A DNA stretch of 47,250 nt from Clostridiales bacterium (GCA_030446305.1 JASUSA010000021.1:1-47250); one strand, 5' to 3'. Counted from the stretch's first letter, positions 23,639-33,126 are shown. The notes: generated by a model from the sequence alone, not told the origin. Made by a program: numbers and translations.

Positions 23639-26293
23639 ATGAAAAGCATAACATCTATTCGCGAAAAATTAATCATCGGCATTTTTTTAGGGTGCTTTAT
23701 TCCCTATATGATTGGGGGTATTTATCTCGATCGATATACGGAAAATTGGCTTTATGAAGATGAATTGACACATCTGTCAAATTTAATTACCCATGTTGCC
23801 TTTATGGTGGATGAATCCTTTATTAAAAGCATGGAGCAGACGACGCTAATGCTGGCAGGGGATGAGCGTTTGAAAATGCATGCAGGCGAAATACGGGACT
23901 ATTTGTCTTATGACAGCAACGCTGCAGCGGATGAAAACAATATACCGAAGGGAGAACAGGGGATCGCGACGGTTTTTCAGAACATTAAAGAGACCTATGA
24001 TGCCGTCAATTTTATTTTTTACGGCACAGATCAAGGCGCCTATATGGAAACGCCTGTATTTGCCCCATCGTCGAAATACGATCCGAGAGTGAGGCCTTGG
24101 TATATCAATGCAATTTCATCAGATGACGTATTGATCTCCGAACCCTATATTACAAAATTTACGAAAGAAAGCATTATTAGTTTTACCAAGAAGGTGATGC
24201 TGGAAAATGAACGCATTGGCGTTGTGGGCATTGGCGTAAAACTGGATACCATAACCAAAAATGTCACGGGAATAGATGTTGGAAGTTCGGGCACACTTAT
24301 TGTGATGAACAGTCACAATACCATTATCATCTGTCCGCAGCATCCGGAATGGCGGTTAAAATCACTGCCGGAACTGGGATTGGAAATGCTCTCTGGTATT
24401 GATTACGATTCGAATGAGGTCATTGAGGGCAGAATAGACAATGTTGATAAAATTGCTCAGAGTTATCAGTCGCCGTACAGCGGATGGCGCTATATTGCCA
24501 TTGTCGATAAGAATGAAGTCATAAGCGAAGCCAAGCATATGACAAATGTACTGATTATGGTTTATACCGCGGCACTCTTTATTATTTTTGCCTTTGTTTA
24601 TCAGTTTTCAAAACGCATAACGACCCCGATTTTGGAAATTACAGAAAGTCTCAATGATTTGGCAATGTTTAATTTTGATATGGGCAATGCTGCTGCAGTG
24701 AAAAAATATCAAAATCAAAATGATGAAATTGGCATCATTGCAAGTGCGATGATCACCATGCGAGAAAACTACAGTGAACTCGCCAGAAATATTAAAGGTT
24801 TAGATGAAGAATTGAAACTCATTGATATTACCAAGACGACATCGTATCAGTTAACGCTCTCAGAGAAAAATCCTTTTAACAATTTTACGGTCTCGGTGAA
24901 TAAACTGCTGGAACGCGTACACACATATCTCAACGAACTCAAAGCAACAGAAGAAGAATTGGTGGCACAGCTTGAAGAGATTGATTCTCAAAAAGAATAC
25001 ATCAACTATCTGGCATATCACGATCCGCTTACAAATTTGCCGAATCGACGAAAATTTGTTGAAATGCTTGAATGGGCGCTTCAGGAAAACAAGAATGGTG
25101 CAGTCGTACTGCTTGACTTAGACAATTTTAAAGGCATTAACGACACGCTGGGACATGTGTTCGGCGACCGTGTCTTACAGTGCATCTCAGACAGGCTTCA
25201 GTCATTAAGCGACCAAAATATTTTTATTTCCAGATTTGGCGGTGACGAGTTTTTAATGCTTTGCATTGATGCATTTTCAACGACGGATATCAAACAGATG
25301 ATCAAGCGAATCACCGGTATTTTCGCTGAGCGATTTGTGATTGAAGAACATGAGATTGATGTTAATTTCAGTATGGGGATCACGCGTTTTCCAGAAGATT
25401 GTACAGATGTCAATCAGCTGATTATGAATGCTGACCTGGCCCTATACAGTGTTAAGAACAGAGGCAAAAACGGCTACGCTTTTTTCAACAATACCATGAC
25501 AGAGCATTTAATATCACGAGCCAATGTAGAAGCAGCACTGCGGGATGCGCTGGAAGACGAAGCTTTTTATATTGTTTACCAGCCGCAGGTGGATATACAC
25601 ACCGGTAATGTTTTGGCATATGAAGCACTTGTACGCATGGAGACTGGCGAATACATGCCAGATCAATTTATCCCGATTGCAGAAGAGAATGGCATGATTA
25701 TTCGCATTGGCAGACTGGTTACGCGAATGGTGGTTGAGCAGGTGGCAAAATGGCAGGCGCTTGGCTATGATGTCAAACCCGTTGCCATTAATTTCTCAGT
25801 GGTTCAGATACACGACAGCTCCTATGCAGATTATTTGAAGTCTCTAATGGAGATGTACAGTGTTTCGAGCGAACTCGTTGAGATTGAGATTACGGAAAAT
25901 GTCTTTATTGACAACAAAGAAGCGTCGCTCATACTGATGGAAAAATTAAAGCGAATGGGCATCAAAATTTCCATTGATGATTTTGGTACAGGGTATTCAT
26001 CACTGAGTTATTTGACATTTTTGCCAATTGATAAAATAAAACTGGATCGATCGCTCAATCTGAAATTCTTGGAAATTGAAAATATTAAAGTCATGGATAG
26101 CCTGATACAGCTTGCACACAGCCTAAACCTTGTCGTCATTGCGGAGGGCATTGAAATTCACGAACACGTTAGGCGCTTAAAAATTGGTGTTTGTGACGGC
26201 GTTCAGGGGTATTACTTTAGTAAGCCTATGAGAGCTGAGGAAGTCGAAGCACGTTTTGACCGAAATTACTATGATGAAATTACAAAAATCTAA
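23639..26293 (+). CDS. Cache-HAMP-GGDEF-EAL cyclic-di-GMP turnover protein
   Basis: An 884-residue membrane sensor enzyme. A membrane segment lies at about 10-28. A large extracellular double-Cache-type domain follows (to about 295, with PRVRPWYINAI and the SGWRYIAIVDKNEV segment). A second membrane segment is at about 303-322, then a HAMP-like linker and a short coiled coil (LEEIDSQKEYINYLAYHDPLTNLPNRR). The GGDEF motif is intact at about 534-538 (RFGGDEF) and the EAL motif at 662-664 (YEALVRM), with EITE, DDFGTGYSSL and EGIE kept. No RxxD inhibition site is seen ahead of GGDEF. Both synthesis and breakdown of c-di-GMP look possible. The DJ-1-like gene follows 26 nt later. Confidence 0.93.
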   Translation: MKSITSIREKLIIGIFLGCFIPYMIGGIYLDRYTENWLYEDELTHLSNLITHVAFMVDESFIKSMEQTTLMLAGDERLKMHAGEIRDYLSYDSNAAADENNIPKGEQGIATVFQNIKETYDAVNFIFYGTDQGAYMETPVFAPSSKYDPRVRPWYINAISSDDVLISEPYITKFTKESIISFTKKVMLENERIGVVGIGVKLDTITKNVTGIDVGSSGTLIVMNSHNTIIICPQHPEWRLKSLPELGLEMLSGIDYDSNEVIEGRIDNVDKIAQSYQSPYSGWRYIAIVDKNEVISEAKHMTNVLIMVYTAALFIIFAFVYQFSKRITTPILEITESLNDLAMFNFDMGNAAAVKKYQNQNDEIGIIASAMITMRENYSELARNIKGLDEELKLIDITKTTSYQLTLSEKNPFNNFTVSVNKLLERVHTYLNELKATEEELVAQLEEIDSQKEYINYLAYHDPLTNLPNRRKFVEMLEWALQENKNGAVVLLDLDNFKGINDTLGHVFGDRVLQCISDRLQSLSDQNIFISRFGGDEFLMLCIDAFSTTDIKQMIKRITGIFAERFVIEEHEIDVNFSMGITRFPEDCTDVNQLIMNADLALYSVKNRGKNGYAFFNNTMTEHLISRANVEAALRDALEDEAFYIVYQPQVDIHTGNVLAYEALVRMETGEYMPDQFIPIAEENGMIIRIGRLVTRMVVEQVAKWQALGYDVKPVAINFSVVQIHDSSYADYLKSLMEMYSVSSELVEIEITENVFIDNKEASLILMEKLKRMGIKISIDDFGTGYSSLSYLTFLPIDKIKLDRSLNLKFLEIENIKVMDSLIQLAHSLNLVVIAEGIEIHEHVRRLKIGVCDGVQGYYFSKPMRAEEVEARFDRNYYDEITKI

Positions 26294-26319
26294 AGATATG
26301 AAAGGGAATGGTGTTTAAA

Positions 26320-26841
26320 ATGAAAATTTTAATGATTACAGATAACTATGCAGAAGACCTTGAATTGCTGTATCCTTACTATCGGCTGCAGGAAGCCGGC
26401 TATGAAGTCGTACTGGCTGGTGAAAAGGGTGGCGTAACGCAAAAGGGAAAATACGGTGTCCCTTATGAGACGGATGTCAGCTGGGATGATGTCGTTGAAA
26501 CAGACTTTGTCGGCTTGATGATTCCGGGAGGCTGGGCGCCTGATAAAATGAGACGCTTCGACCAAGTTAAAACGCTTGTAAAGGCGTTTAACGATTCCGG
26601 GAAACCCATTGGCCAAATCTGTCATGCCGGATGGGTAACGATTTCAGCCGGTATTTTAAAGGGAAAACAAGTGACGTCAACCCCTGGTATTAAAGATGAC
26701 ATGAGCAATGCCGGTGCGATTTGGCACAATGAACCCGTTGTCGTTGACGGCAATATTGTTTCCAGTCGATGGCCGAAGGATTTGCCTGCCTATATGAAAG
26801 CGTATCTGGAAGTATTGGAAAAATCAGTAGGGAAGGCATAA
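26320..26841 (+). CDS. DJ-1/PfpI family protein
   Basis: A 173-residue glutamine-amidotransferase-fold protein (PfpI/YhbO/DJ-1 group). The nucleophile elbow GQICHAGW carries the expected Cys, and an early Glu in the first strands (NYAEDLELLYPYY) is in place. The segment LMIPGGWAPDKMR is typical. Roles in this family include glyoxalase, deglycase or chaperone-like activity. The start at 26320 is used (weak GGTG site six bases upstream); an ATG at 26308 is possible but has its Shine-Dalgarno too close. It is sandwiched between the c-di-GMP gene and an oxidoreductase. Confidence 0.88.
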   Translation: MKILMITDNYAEDLELLYPYYRLQEAGYEVVLAGEKGGVTQKGKYGVPYETDVSWDDVVETDFVGLMIPGGWAPDKMRRFDQVKTLVKAFNDSGKPIGQICHAGWVTISAGILKGKQVTSTPGIKDDMSNAGAIWHNEPVVVDGNIVSSRWPKDLPAYMKAYLEVLEKSVGKA

Positions 26842-26843
26842 AG

Positions 26844-27806
26844 ATGAAACTTGCAGTCGTTGGAACAGGGAGTATTGTCGATACGTTTATTCAAGCGACA
26901 GAAGGGGTTGACCGCATTGCGGTGACAACCGTCTATTCACGAGATTTTGAACGCGGCAAAGCAATTGCGAAACGATACGGAATCCATAAAGTTGAAACCA
27001 ATTTTGATGCGCTGATGGCAGATAAAGCGGTTGATACGCTCTATCTTGCCTTGCCAAACAGCCTGCATTATGATTTTGCGCTGAAGGCATTGGCAGCAGG
27101 CAAACACGTTATTGTTGAGAAACCATTTACAGGGACGCTGGAACAGGCTGAACATCTTTTTGAGATGGCAGATGCGCATGATAAAATGGTGGCTGAGGCG
27201 ATGAGCGTGCCATTTCAGCCAGTTTTTACAAAGGTAAAAGCATTGCTGCCAAAGCTTGGAACGATCAAACTCGTACAAGCACAGTATTCTCAGCGTTCAA
27301 GCCGCTATGACCGCTTTGTCGCAGGCGAACTGCCCAATATTTTTAATCCAAAATTTGAAGGCGGCGCGCTGATGGATTTAAACGTTTACAATCTTGGTTT
27401 TATAACGCGTCTGTTTGGCATGCCAAATGAGGGCAGTTATTATGCTAATCGTGCTGAGAACGGCGTTGATACCTCCGGCATTGCCGTTTTGAAATACAAT
27501 GGCTTTACGGCGACGGCGATTGCGGCAAAGGACAGTGAAGGCGAGAGTTTTGCCATTATACAGGGTGACGAAGGCTATCTAAAGATAGAAGGGCCGGTAA
27601 GTGTCTGCCGAAAAGTCACGCATTTTAATTCAAAAGGAGAGTGTCTTGCTTCATATGAAGACAACGCTGAAAATCGTCTGCATTTAGAGGCGCAATCACT
27701 GTCTGAAATGATTGACCTCAATGAGCATGGCGTTTATGACATCCGCAAGTACGAAACACTTGAAACAATGCGCGTCATCGCTTTACTCAAATCTCATGCC
27801 AAGTGA
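26844..27806 (+). CDS. Gfo/Idh/MocA family NAD(P)-dependent oxidoreductase
   Basis: A 320-residue dehydrogenase. The N-terminal Rossmann motif is VVGTGSIVDTFIQA (about 4-17). The second conserved site is VIVEKPFTGTLEQAE (about 92-106), with the EKP Lys typical of the family. The C-terminal domain has GGALMDLNVYNLGFITRLFG. It starts two bases after the DJ-1-like gene stops, so the two are translationally coupled. The substrate is likely a sugar, polyol or related compound, but it cannot be given from sequence. A terminator ends the unit at 27878. Confidence 0.9.
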   Translation: MKLAVVGTGSIVDTFIQATEGVDRIAVTTVYSRDFERGKAIAKRYGIHKVETNFDALMADKAVDTLYLALPNSLHYDFALKALAAGKHVIVEKPFTGTLEQAEHLFEMADAHDKMVAEAMSVPFQPVFTKVKALLPKLGTIKLVQAQYSQRSSRYDRFVAGELPNIFNPKFEGGALMDLNVYNLGFITRLFGMPNEGSYYANRAENGVDTSGIAVLKYNGFTATAIAAKDSEGESFAIIQGDEGYLKIEGPVSVCRKVTHFNSKGECLASYEDNAENRLHLEAQSLSEMIDLNEHGVYDIRKYETLETMRVIALLKSHAK

Positions 27807-27877
27807 TTGGGTTCGTTAAATATAACGGTCATGTAATAAATAGAATAATGTTCACGTATCTGTACAAGCATCTATAT

Positions 27878-27909
27878 GAGCATCTCCGCCAATTGGGGAT
27901 GCTCTTTTT
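27878..27909 (+). terminator. terminator after oxidoreductase gene
   Basis: GAGCATCTCC (27878-27887) pairs with GGGGATGCTC (27895-27904), 10 bp with one wobble, followed by five T. It closes the GGDEF-DJ-1-oxidoreductase unit. Confidence 0.85.
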
Positions 27910-28038
27910 CGTGGCAGCAGCGCGGTCGTAGGTCTTCTTTGCAGGCAGTGCAATTGCTGGACTCTAATAACAATTGTCAAAATGCTTCATAGAATGTAAA
28001 AAAAATCTGTTAAATATCTTACAAAAAAATAAGTAGGA

Positions 28039-28053
28039 ACACAAATTTTGTGT
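28039..28053. promoter_or_regulatory. 15-bp palindrome, operator candidate for liv operon
   Basis: ACACAAATTTTGTGT is an exact palindrome around a central base, 20 bp upstream of the -35 box of the liv promoter. This is a typical site for an activator or repressor dimer; which one is unknown. Confidence 0.5.
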
Positions 28054-28073
28054 ACATTTCGTAAAAAAATCAA

Positions 28074-28102
28074 TTGATTATTCACGAATTATATAATAAA
28101 AT
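28074..28102 (+). promoter_or_regulatory. promoter of liv operon
   Basis: TTGATT (28074-28079) and TAAAAT (28097-28102) are 17 bp apart; an overlapping TATAAT at 28092-28097 could also serve. The leader to the ATG at 28216 is about 105 nt. Confidence 0.5.
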
Positions 28103-28125
28103 ATTACCTATATTTAATATATAAA

Positions 28126-28166
28126 ATGCTGGTCTATAGAGATAGGCAGCATCTATAAAAAGATGC
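28126..28166 (+). other. liv leader RNA with mutually exclusive hairpins
   Basis: Hairpin 1 pairs ATGCTG (28126-28131) with CAGCAT (28147-28152) and continues inside as CTAT/ATAG. Hairpin 2 pairs GCATCT (28149-28154) with AGATGC (28161-28166). They share 28149-28152, so only one can form. This is the layout of a switch or attenuator, though no T run follows hairpin 2. Confidence 0.4.
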
Positions 28167-28215
28167 ATGTTTCTGCCAATAAAGAACAGCAAAAAGAGAA
28201 AGGGGAAAATATTAA

Positions 28216-29352
28216 ATGAAGTCAAGAAAATTATCATTTGTTTTGGCGATGCTTCTCGTGCTGATGGCTGTACTTTCAGGCTGTGCGAGCAAAACTGAAG
28301 AAGCGTCAGTCATCAAGATCGGCGCAATGGGTCCAGAAACGGGTGACTACTCAATGTATGGGATCTCAGTTGTAAACGGCGCCAAACTCGCTGCAAAAGA
28401 AATCAACGCTGCTGGCGGTATCAACGGTGCACAAATTGAAATCGTTGACTACGACAGTAAAGGTGACAAGACAGAAGCCGTTAATGCTTACAACAGAATG
28501 AGAGATCAGGACGGTGTTGTAGCAGTTGTCGGCGGTACATTCTCAGGGACAACATTGGCGGTTAAAGAAATCGCTGTCGGCGACAATATGCCGGTATTAT
28601 CACCAACCGCTACAAATGGCGAAGTAACATTAGATGCACCAAATGTGTTCAGAGCATGCTACACTGACCCATACCAAGGTGCAACAGCAGCCGTATTTGC
28701 TGCAGAAAACTTAGGTGCTAAAAAAGCGGCAGTTCTCTACAACATTGAAGACCCGTATTCAGAAGGTCTTGCCGTAGCATTTAACGAAAAATTTGCTTCA
28801 CTTGGCACCGTTACAAACTATGAAGGCTATACGAAAAACGATGCTGACTTTAGAGCAATCTTAACGAAGATCGCAGCAGAAGATCCAGATGTTATCTTCT
28901 TGCCAGACTACATTGCAAAAGTAGGCGTTATCCTTTCACAAATTCAAGAACTTGGTTTAACAATGGTTCCAATCGGCGGCGACGGCTGGGATGGTATCGA
29001 AGCTGATTACGCTGACGTAGCAGAAGGCGCTTACTTCGCAAACCACTATGCAAAAACTGACGACGCTCCAATCGTACAAAACTTTATTAAAGCATATGAA
29101 GCTGAATATGGCTCAACACCAAATGCACTTGCCGCATTAGCTTATGACTCTGCATACATTATGGCAGAAGCAATCCAAAGAGCTGGTTCTACCGAAGCTC
29201 AAGCGATCATCGACGAATTAAACAAGACAGACAGAGATTGTGTTGCCGGTCATGTTAAATTTGATCCAAACGGTGACCCAATTAAGAGTATCTCTATGAT
29301 CCAAATCGTTGGCGGCGAACACAAACTTGTTGCTAAGGTATCTGGAAATTAG
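28216..29352 (+). CDS. livJ: branched-chain amino acid ABC transporter binding lipoprotein
   Basis: A 378-residue Leu/Ile/Val-type periplasmic-binding protein (family I fold). The signal peptide ends at a lipobox LSGC with lipid-bearing C23. Mature motifs include IKIGAMGPETGDYSMYG, AKEINAAGGINGAQIEIV and GTFSGTTLA. It is the capture protein of the complete importer encoded by the next four genes. True ligand could be Leu/Ile/Val or another amino acid or amide. A hairpin after the gene may favour its higher expression. Base composition of this gene looks like that of highly expressed genes here. Confidence 0.93.
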   Translation: MKSRKLSFVLAMLLVLMAVLSGCASKTEEASVIKIGAMGPETGDYSMYGISVVNGAKLAAKEINAAGGINGAQIEIVDYDSKGDKTEAVNAYNRMRDQDGVVAVVGGTFSGTTLAVKEIAVGDNMPVLSPTATNGEVTLDAPNVFRACYTDPYQGATAAVFAAENLGAKKAAVLYNIEDPYSEGLAVAFNEKFASLGTVTNYEGYTKNDADFRAILTKIAAEDPDVIFLPDYIAKVGVILSQIQELGLTMVPIGGDGWDGIEADYADVAEGAYFANHYAKTDDAPIVQNFIKAYEAEYGSTPNALAALAYDSAYIMAEAIQRAGSTEAQAIIDELNKTDRDCVAGHVKFDPNGDPIKSISMIQIVGGEHKLVAKVSGN

Positions 29353-29368
29353 TATTTAAGGTATGAAA

Positions 29369-29399
29369 AAGTGGCTGGAGCGCACTGCTTCAGTCACTT
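29369..29399 (+). other. hairpin between livJ and livH
   Basis: AAGTGGCTG (29369-29377) pairs with CAGTCACTT (29391-29399), nine pairs with one wobble, and no T run follows. A hairpin 3' of a binding-protein gene commonly stabilises that part of the mRNA. The rest of the 291-bp gap to livH holds no supported gene. Confidence 0.55.
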
Positions 29400-29643
29400 A
29401 TTGCTTGTATACGCGAATGGATGGAATCAAATTGACCAAAGATAAAAGATAAAGACATGGCAATGGTTAAAACGCGGATACATTTAAAAATTGCGTACAC
29501 AGACAGAGAAGACGTTAATAAAGAAAATCGCTGTACAATAAGATGTTGACGAACATCAACGGCTGTATGCATCAAGAAAAGATGTGTATTGCCAAGGAAG
29601 TAGAGCAAAAAAATTATAAGGAAGAGAGCAAGGGGGAAGTCAT

Positions 29644-30522
29644 TTGATCTTATTTCTGCAACAAATAATCAATGGACTATCCGTAGGCAGTATCTACGCG
29701 TTAATCGCCCTAGGATATACAATGGTTTATGGGATTATCAAACTCATAAACTTTGCACACGGAGAAATTATGATGGCAGGCGCCTATTTTGCATTTTTAG
29801 TTGGCGTACATTTAGGGCTGCCGTTTTTTGCGGTATTGATTATTTCAATGATTGGCGCAGCAGTATTAGGCGTCTTTATTGAATTTATCGCTTATAAGCC
29901 GCTTCGGAAAGCGCCGAGGATTTCAGCGCTTATTACCGCCATTGGCGTGAGCTTTTTCTTACAGAACTTAGCACTCGTCATTTTCAAAGCCGAACCAAAA
30001 ATTATGCCTAATCTCATTGTTAAGAGGCCTGTCAATATTGGGTCGCTTCAGATAGGTACCGTAACACTTGCAACACTTGCACTTTCAATAGGCTTTATGA
30101 TCATTTTGGATGTCTTTGTTAAGAGAACAAAACCCGGAAAAGCGATGCGTGCCGTATCGGAAGATAAAGATGCAGCACTTTTGATGGGGATTAATGTTAA
30201 TAGAACAATTTCAATTACTTTTGCTATCGGTTCTGCACTTGGTGCAGTGGCCGGTGTGCTCTTTGGCGTAATGTACACACAGGTCTACCCGACTATGGGT
30301 GTCATGCCAGGTCTTAAAGCGTTCGTTGCAGCCGTACTCGGCGGAATTGGCCTTATTCCAGGCGCCGTACTCGGCGGCTTTGTTATCGGAATGGTTGAGA
30401 CCATTACAAAAGCATATTTATCCAGCCAATGGTCTGATGCAATTGTATTTGGTTTGTTGATCATTGTGTTACTCATCAAACCTACAGGCATCTTAGGCAA
30501 AAACGAGAAAGAGAAGGTGTAG
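29644..30522 (+). CDS. livH: branched-chain amino acid ABC transporter permease LivH
   Basis: A 292-residue membrane permease with about eight membrane segments. The family marks are QQIINGLSVGSIYALIALGYTMVYGI and NFAHGEIMMAGAYFAF at the start, and the cytoplasmic loop with GKAMRAVSEDKDAALLMGIN (contact with the ATPases). It starts with TTG; GGGGG lies about eight bases upstream and no ATG fits. It is followed three bases later by livM. Confidence 0.93.
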   Translation: MILFLQQIINGLSVGSIYALIALGYTMVYGIIKLINFAHGEIMMAGAYFAFLVGVHLGLPFFAVLIISMIGAAVLGVFIEFIAYKPLRKAPRISALITAIGVSFFLQNLALVIFKAEPKIMPNLIVKRPVNIGSLQIGTVTLATLALSIGFMIILDVFVKRTKPGKAMRAVSEDKDAALLMGINVNRTISITFAIGSALGAVAGVLFGVMYTQVYPTMGVMPGLKAFVAAVLGGIGLIPGAVLGGFVIGMVETITKAYLSSQWSDAIVFGLLIIVLLIKPTGILGKNEKEKV

Positions 30523-30525
30523 GCG

Positions 30526-31524
30526 ATGGATAAAAAAGTGATTAAGAATTATATTATTAACATAGCGGCGATTTTTGCTGTATACGCTGTGTTGAAAGGT
30601 CTGATTTATGCAGGCGTTATCACGCGTTACCATCAAGGGATTATCGTCTTTATTCTCATCAACGTCATATTGGCAACCAGTCTTAATCTCGCTGTTGGCT
30701 TCCTAGGTCAGCTGACACTCGGACACGCAGGGTTTATGGCGGTAGGTGCTTATGTTTCTGCAATTACAGCAGTTGCACTCAATGCAAACTTTAATTTGCC
30801 GAAAATTGTCGTATTGCTTATCTCATTGACACTGGCGGCAATTGTCTCTGCGCTAACCGGTGTCGCAATTGGTATCCCGGCACTCCGATTGAGAGGGGAT
30901 TACCTTGCCATTATAACACTTGGTTTTGGCGAAGTTATTCGTGTTATTATCAATAACATTAAAGTAACGGGCGGCGCGCAAGGGTTTACGGGCATTCCAA
31001 AATTATCAACGCTGGATAATGTCTTTTGGATTACCGTTTTGGCGGTTGCGTTTTTATACACATTGACACATTCCCGTCAAGGACGTGCGATCCTCTCTAT
31101 TCGAGAAGATGAAATTGCAGCTGAAGCTGTTGGTGTCAAGACGACTTCTTTTAAAGTAATGGGATTTGCAATTGCCGCAGGTCTTGCGGGCATAGGCGGT
31201 GGTCTCTATGCACACTATATTGCGTTTCTCGATCCAAATACGTTTAACTTTATGCGCTCTGTTGAAATTCTCATTATCGTCGTACTCGGCGGCATGGGCA
31301 GCTTGACGGGCTCAATTGTTGCGGCAATCGTCCTGACAATTATGCCGGAAGCGCTTCGAAGCTTTAACGAACTCCGTTTGTTACTCTATGCATTGATACT
31401 CGTTGTGATGATGATCTTTAAACCATCAGGACTCTTTGGAACAGAGGAGTTTTCTTGGCAGGGAATTTACGATCGCTATAAGACAAGAAAAAACGCACTT
31501 CACAATCGAGAAAAAAAGGTATAA
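30526..31524 (+). CDS. livM: branched-chain amino acid ABC transporter permease LivM
   Basis: A 332-residue permease. Motifs include LNLAVGFLGQLTLGHAGFMAVGAY, IGIPALRLRGDYLAIITLGFGEVIRV and the EAA-like loop GRAILSIREDEIAAEAVGV. About nine or ten membrane segments are seen, and the C-terminal tail is charged. It heterodimerises with LivH. The ATG is four bases after the livH stop. Confidence 0.94.
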   Translation: MDKKVIKNYIINIAAIFAVYAVLKGLIYAGVITRYHQGIIVFILINVILATSLNLAVGFLGQLTLGHAGFMAVGAYVSAITAVALNANFNLPKIVVLLISLTLAAIVSALTGVAIGIPALRLRGDYLAIITLGFGEVIRVIINNIKVTGGAQGFTGIPKLSTLDNVFWITVLAVAFLYTLTHSRQGRAILSIREDEIAAEAVGVKTTSFKVMGFAIAAGLAGIGGGLYAHYIAFLDPNTFNFMRSVEILIIVVLGGMGSLTGSIVAAIVLTIMPEALRSFNELRLLLYALILVVMMIFKPSGLFGTEEFSWQGIYDRYKTRKNALHNREKKV

Positions 31525-31536
31525 GGGGGTAATCAA

Positions 31537-32295
31537 ATGGCATTGTTAGAAGCGGCAAATATTTGTATGCAATTTGGTGGCCTAAGAGCAGTTGATAACT
31601 TTAACCTTGAAATCAACGAGCACGAACTCGTTGGCCTCATTGGCCCCAATGGTGCAGGTAAGACAACGGTCTTTAATATGCTGACGGGTGTTTACATTCC
31701 GACAGAAGGCGATATAAAAATTGATGGTCAAAGCGTTGTTGGCAAGAAACCGTATGAGATTGTTCAAGCTGGTGCAGCCAGAACGTTTCAAAATATTCGT
31801 TTGTTCAAGGACTTAACCGTTCTTGACAACATCAAGATTGCATTTCACCATGAACTTAATTATTCAACTCTGGAAGGCATTTTTAGATTGCCGCGATACT
31901 GGGCCGATGAAAAACGTGCGCAGGAAGCTTGTTTGGCATTTTTGGCTATATTTGATATGGAAGACTATGCGTATACCATGGCTAAGAATTTACCGTATGG
32001 CAAGCAGCGAAAACTAGAAATTGCCAGAGCACTTGCAACGAAGCCTAAAATCCTGATGTTGGATGAACCGGCAGCTGGTATGAATCCACAAGAGACACAT
32101 GAGCTTATGGAAACCATTCAACTCATTCGTGACAAGTTTGATATTGCTATTCTGCTCATCGAACATGATATGCACCTCGTTATGGGGGTCTGTGAGCGCA
32201 TTGTGGTGCTTGACTACGGTCGCATCATTGCAAAAGGCACACCAGACGAAACGCGTAACAATCCTGATGTCATCAGAGTCTATTTAGGAGAGTAG
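31537..32295 (+). CDS. livG: ABC transporter ATPase LivG
   Basis: A 252-residue ATPase. Walker A is GPNGAGKTT (about 36-44), the signature is LPYGKQRKLEIARAL, and Walker B is ILMLDEPAAGM with the usual NPQET following. The H-loop is in LIEHDMHLVM. The LPYG signature in place of LSGG is normal for LivG. It is the first of two non-identical ATPases of the importer. Confidence 0.95.
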   Translation: MALLEAANICMQFGGLRAVDNFNLEINEHELVGLIGPNGAGKTTVFNMLTGVYIPTEGDIKIDGQSVVGKKPYEIVQAGAARTFQNIRLFKDLTVLDNIKIAFHHELNYSTLEGIFRLPRYWADEKRAQEACLAFLAIFDMEDYAYTMAKNLPYGKQRKLEIARALATKPKILMLDEPAAGMNPQETHELMETIQLIRDKFDIAILLIEHDMHLVMGVCERIVVLDYGRIIAKGTPDETRNNPDVIRVYLGE

Positions 32296-32303
32296 GTGGA
32301 ATA

Positions 32304-33008
32304 GTGTTAAAAGTTGAAAATATTGATGTATACTATGATAAGATTCATGCGATAAAGGACGTAAGCTTTAATGTTAAAAAAGGTGAAGTCGTTACGCTGA
32401 TCGGCGCAAATGGCGCCGGCAAGACCACGATCCTTAAAACCATTTCAAAGCTCATGGAACCATCACACGGCGTTATTTTATTTGAAGATCAGCCATTGAA
32501 TAAAATGCAGCCGCATCAAATGATCTATCTTGGCATGGCGCATGTCCCCGAGGGAAGACGTGTCTTTGCAAAAATGTCTGTACATGAAAATCTGCAGATG
32601 GGTGCCTATATTCGCAAAGATAAAGCAGGCATTGAATCAGATTTAGAAAAAGTATTTAATTATTTCCCAAGACTAAAAGAGCGGATCAATCAGCCGGCAG
32701 GCACGCTTAGCGGTGGTGAACAGCAAATGCTCGCCATTGGACGCGCACTGATGTCCAAGCCAAAGCTGATGTTGATGGATGAACCTTCTATGGGGCTTGC
32801 ACCAATCCTCGTTCAAGAAATCTTTAATATTATTGATACCATTAAAGAATCGGGAACGACGATCCTGTTGGTCGAGCAAAATGCCAATCAGGCACTGCAG
32901 ATTGCAGATCGAGCGTATGTACTGGAAACCGGCAAGATTATCAACTCAGGTGATGCAAAAGAGCTCTTAGCTGATGATACCATTCGTCAAGCATACCTTG
33001 GCGGCTAA
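32304..33008 (+). CDS. livF: ABC transporter ATPase LivF
   Basis: A 234-residue ATPase with Walker A GANGAGKTT, signature LSGGEQQMLAIGRAL and Walker B LMLMDEPSMGL. The H-loop position carries Gln (LLVEQNANQAL), which is usual in LivF. The start is GTG at 32304 with AGGTGG upstream. It ends the operon and is followed by a terminator at 33095. Confidence 0.95.
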   Translation: MLKVENIDVYYDKIHAIKDVSFNVKKGEVVTLIGANGAGKTTILKTISKLMEPSHGVILFEDQPLNKMQPHQMIYLGMAHVPEGRRVFAKMSVHENLQMGAYIRKDKAGIESDLEKVFNYFPRLKERINQPAGTLSGGEQQMLAIGRALMSKPKLMLMDEPSMGLAPILVQEIFNIIDTIKESGTTILLVEQNANQALQIADRAYVLETGKIINSGDAKELLADDTIRQAYLGG

Positions 33009-33094
33009 TCTGGCTAATCTAGTCTATAATGGCTGTCGGCCATTGCGTTCGTTATTTATGAAGTTTTGAAGTAATCGAATAATCGTGTATGCTT

Positions 33095-33126
33095 ACGGCC
33101 TCATTGCAAATGCATGAGGCCGTTTT
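33095..33126 (+). terminator. terminator of liv operon
   Basis: ACGGCCTCA (33095-33103) pairs with TGAGGCCGT (33115-33123), with an inner GC/GC pair, and is followed by TTTT. Good GC-rich intrinsic terminator. Confidence 0.85.

Larger units (their letters stand above)
27910..28215. other. leader and promoter region of liv operon
   Basis: This AT-rich stretch has no gene. It holds a 15-bp palindrome (28039-28053), a promoter (28074-28102) and a leader RNA with two overlapping hairpins (28126-28166) ahead of the substrate-binding-protein gene. Confidence 0.6.
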
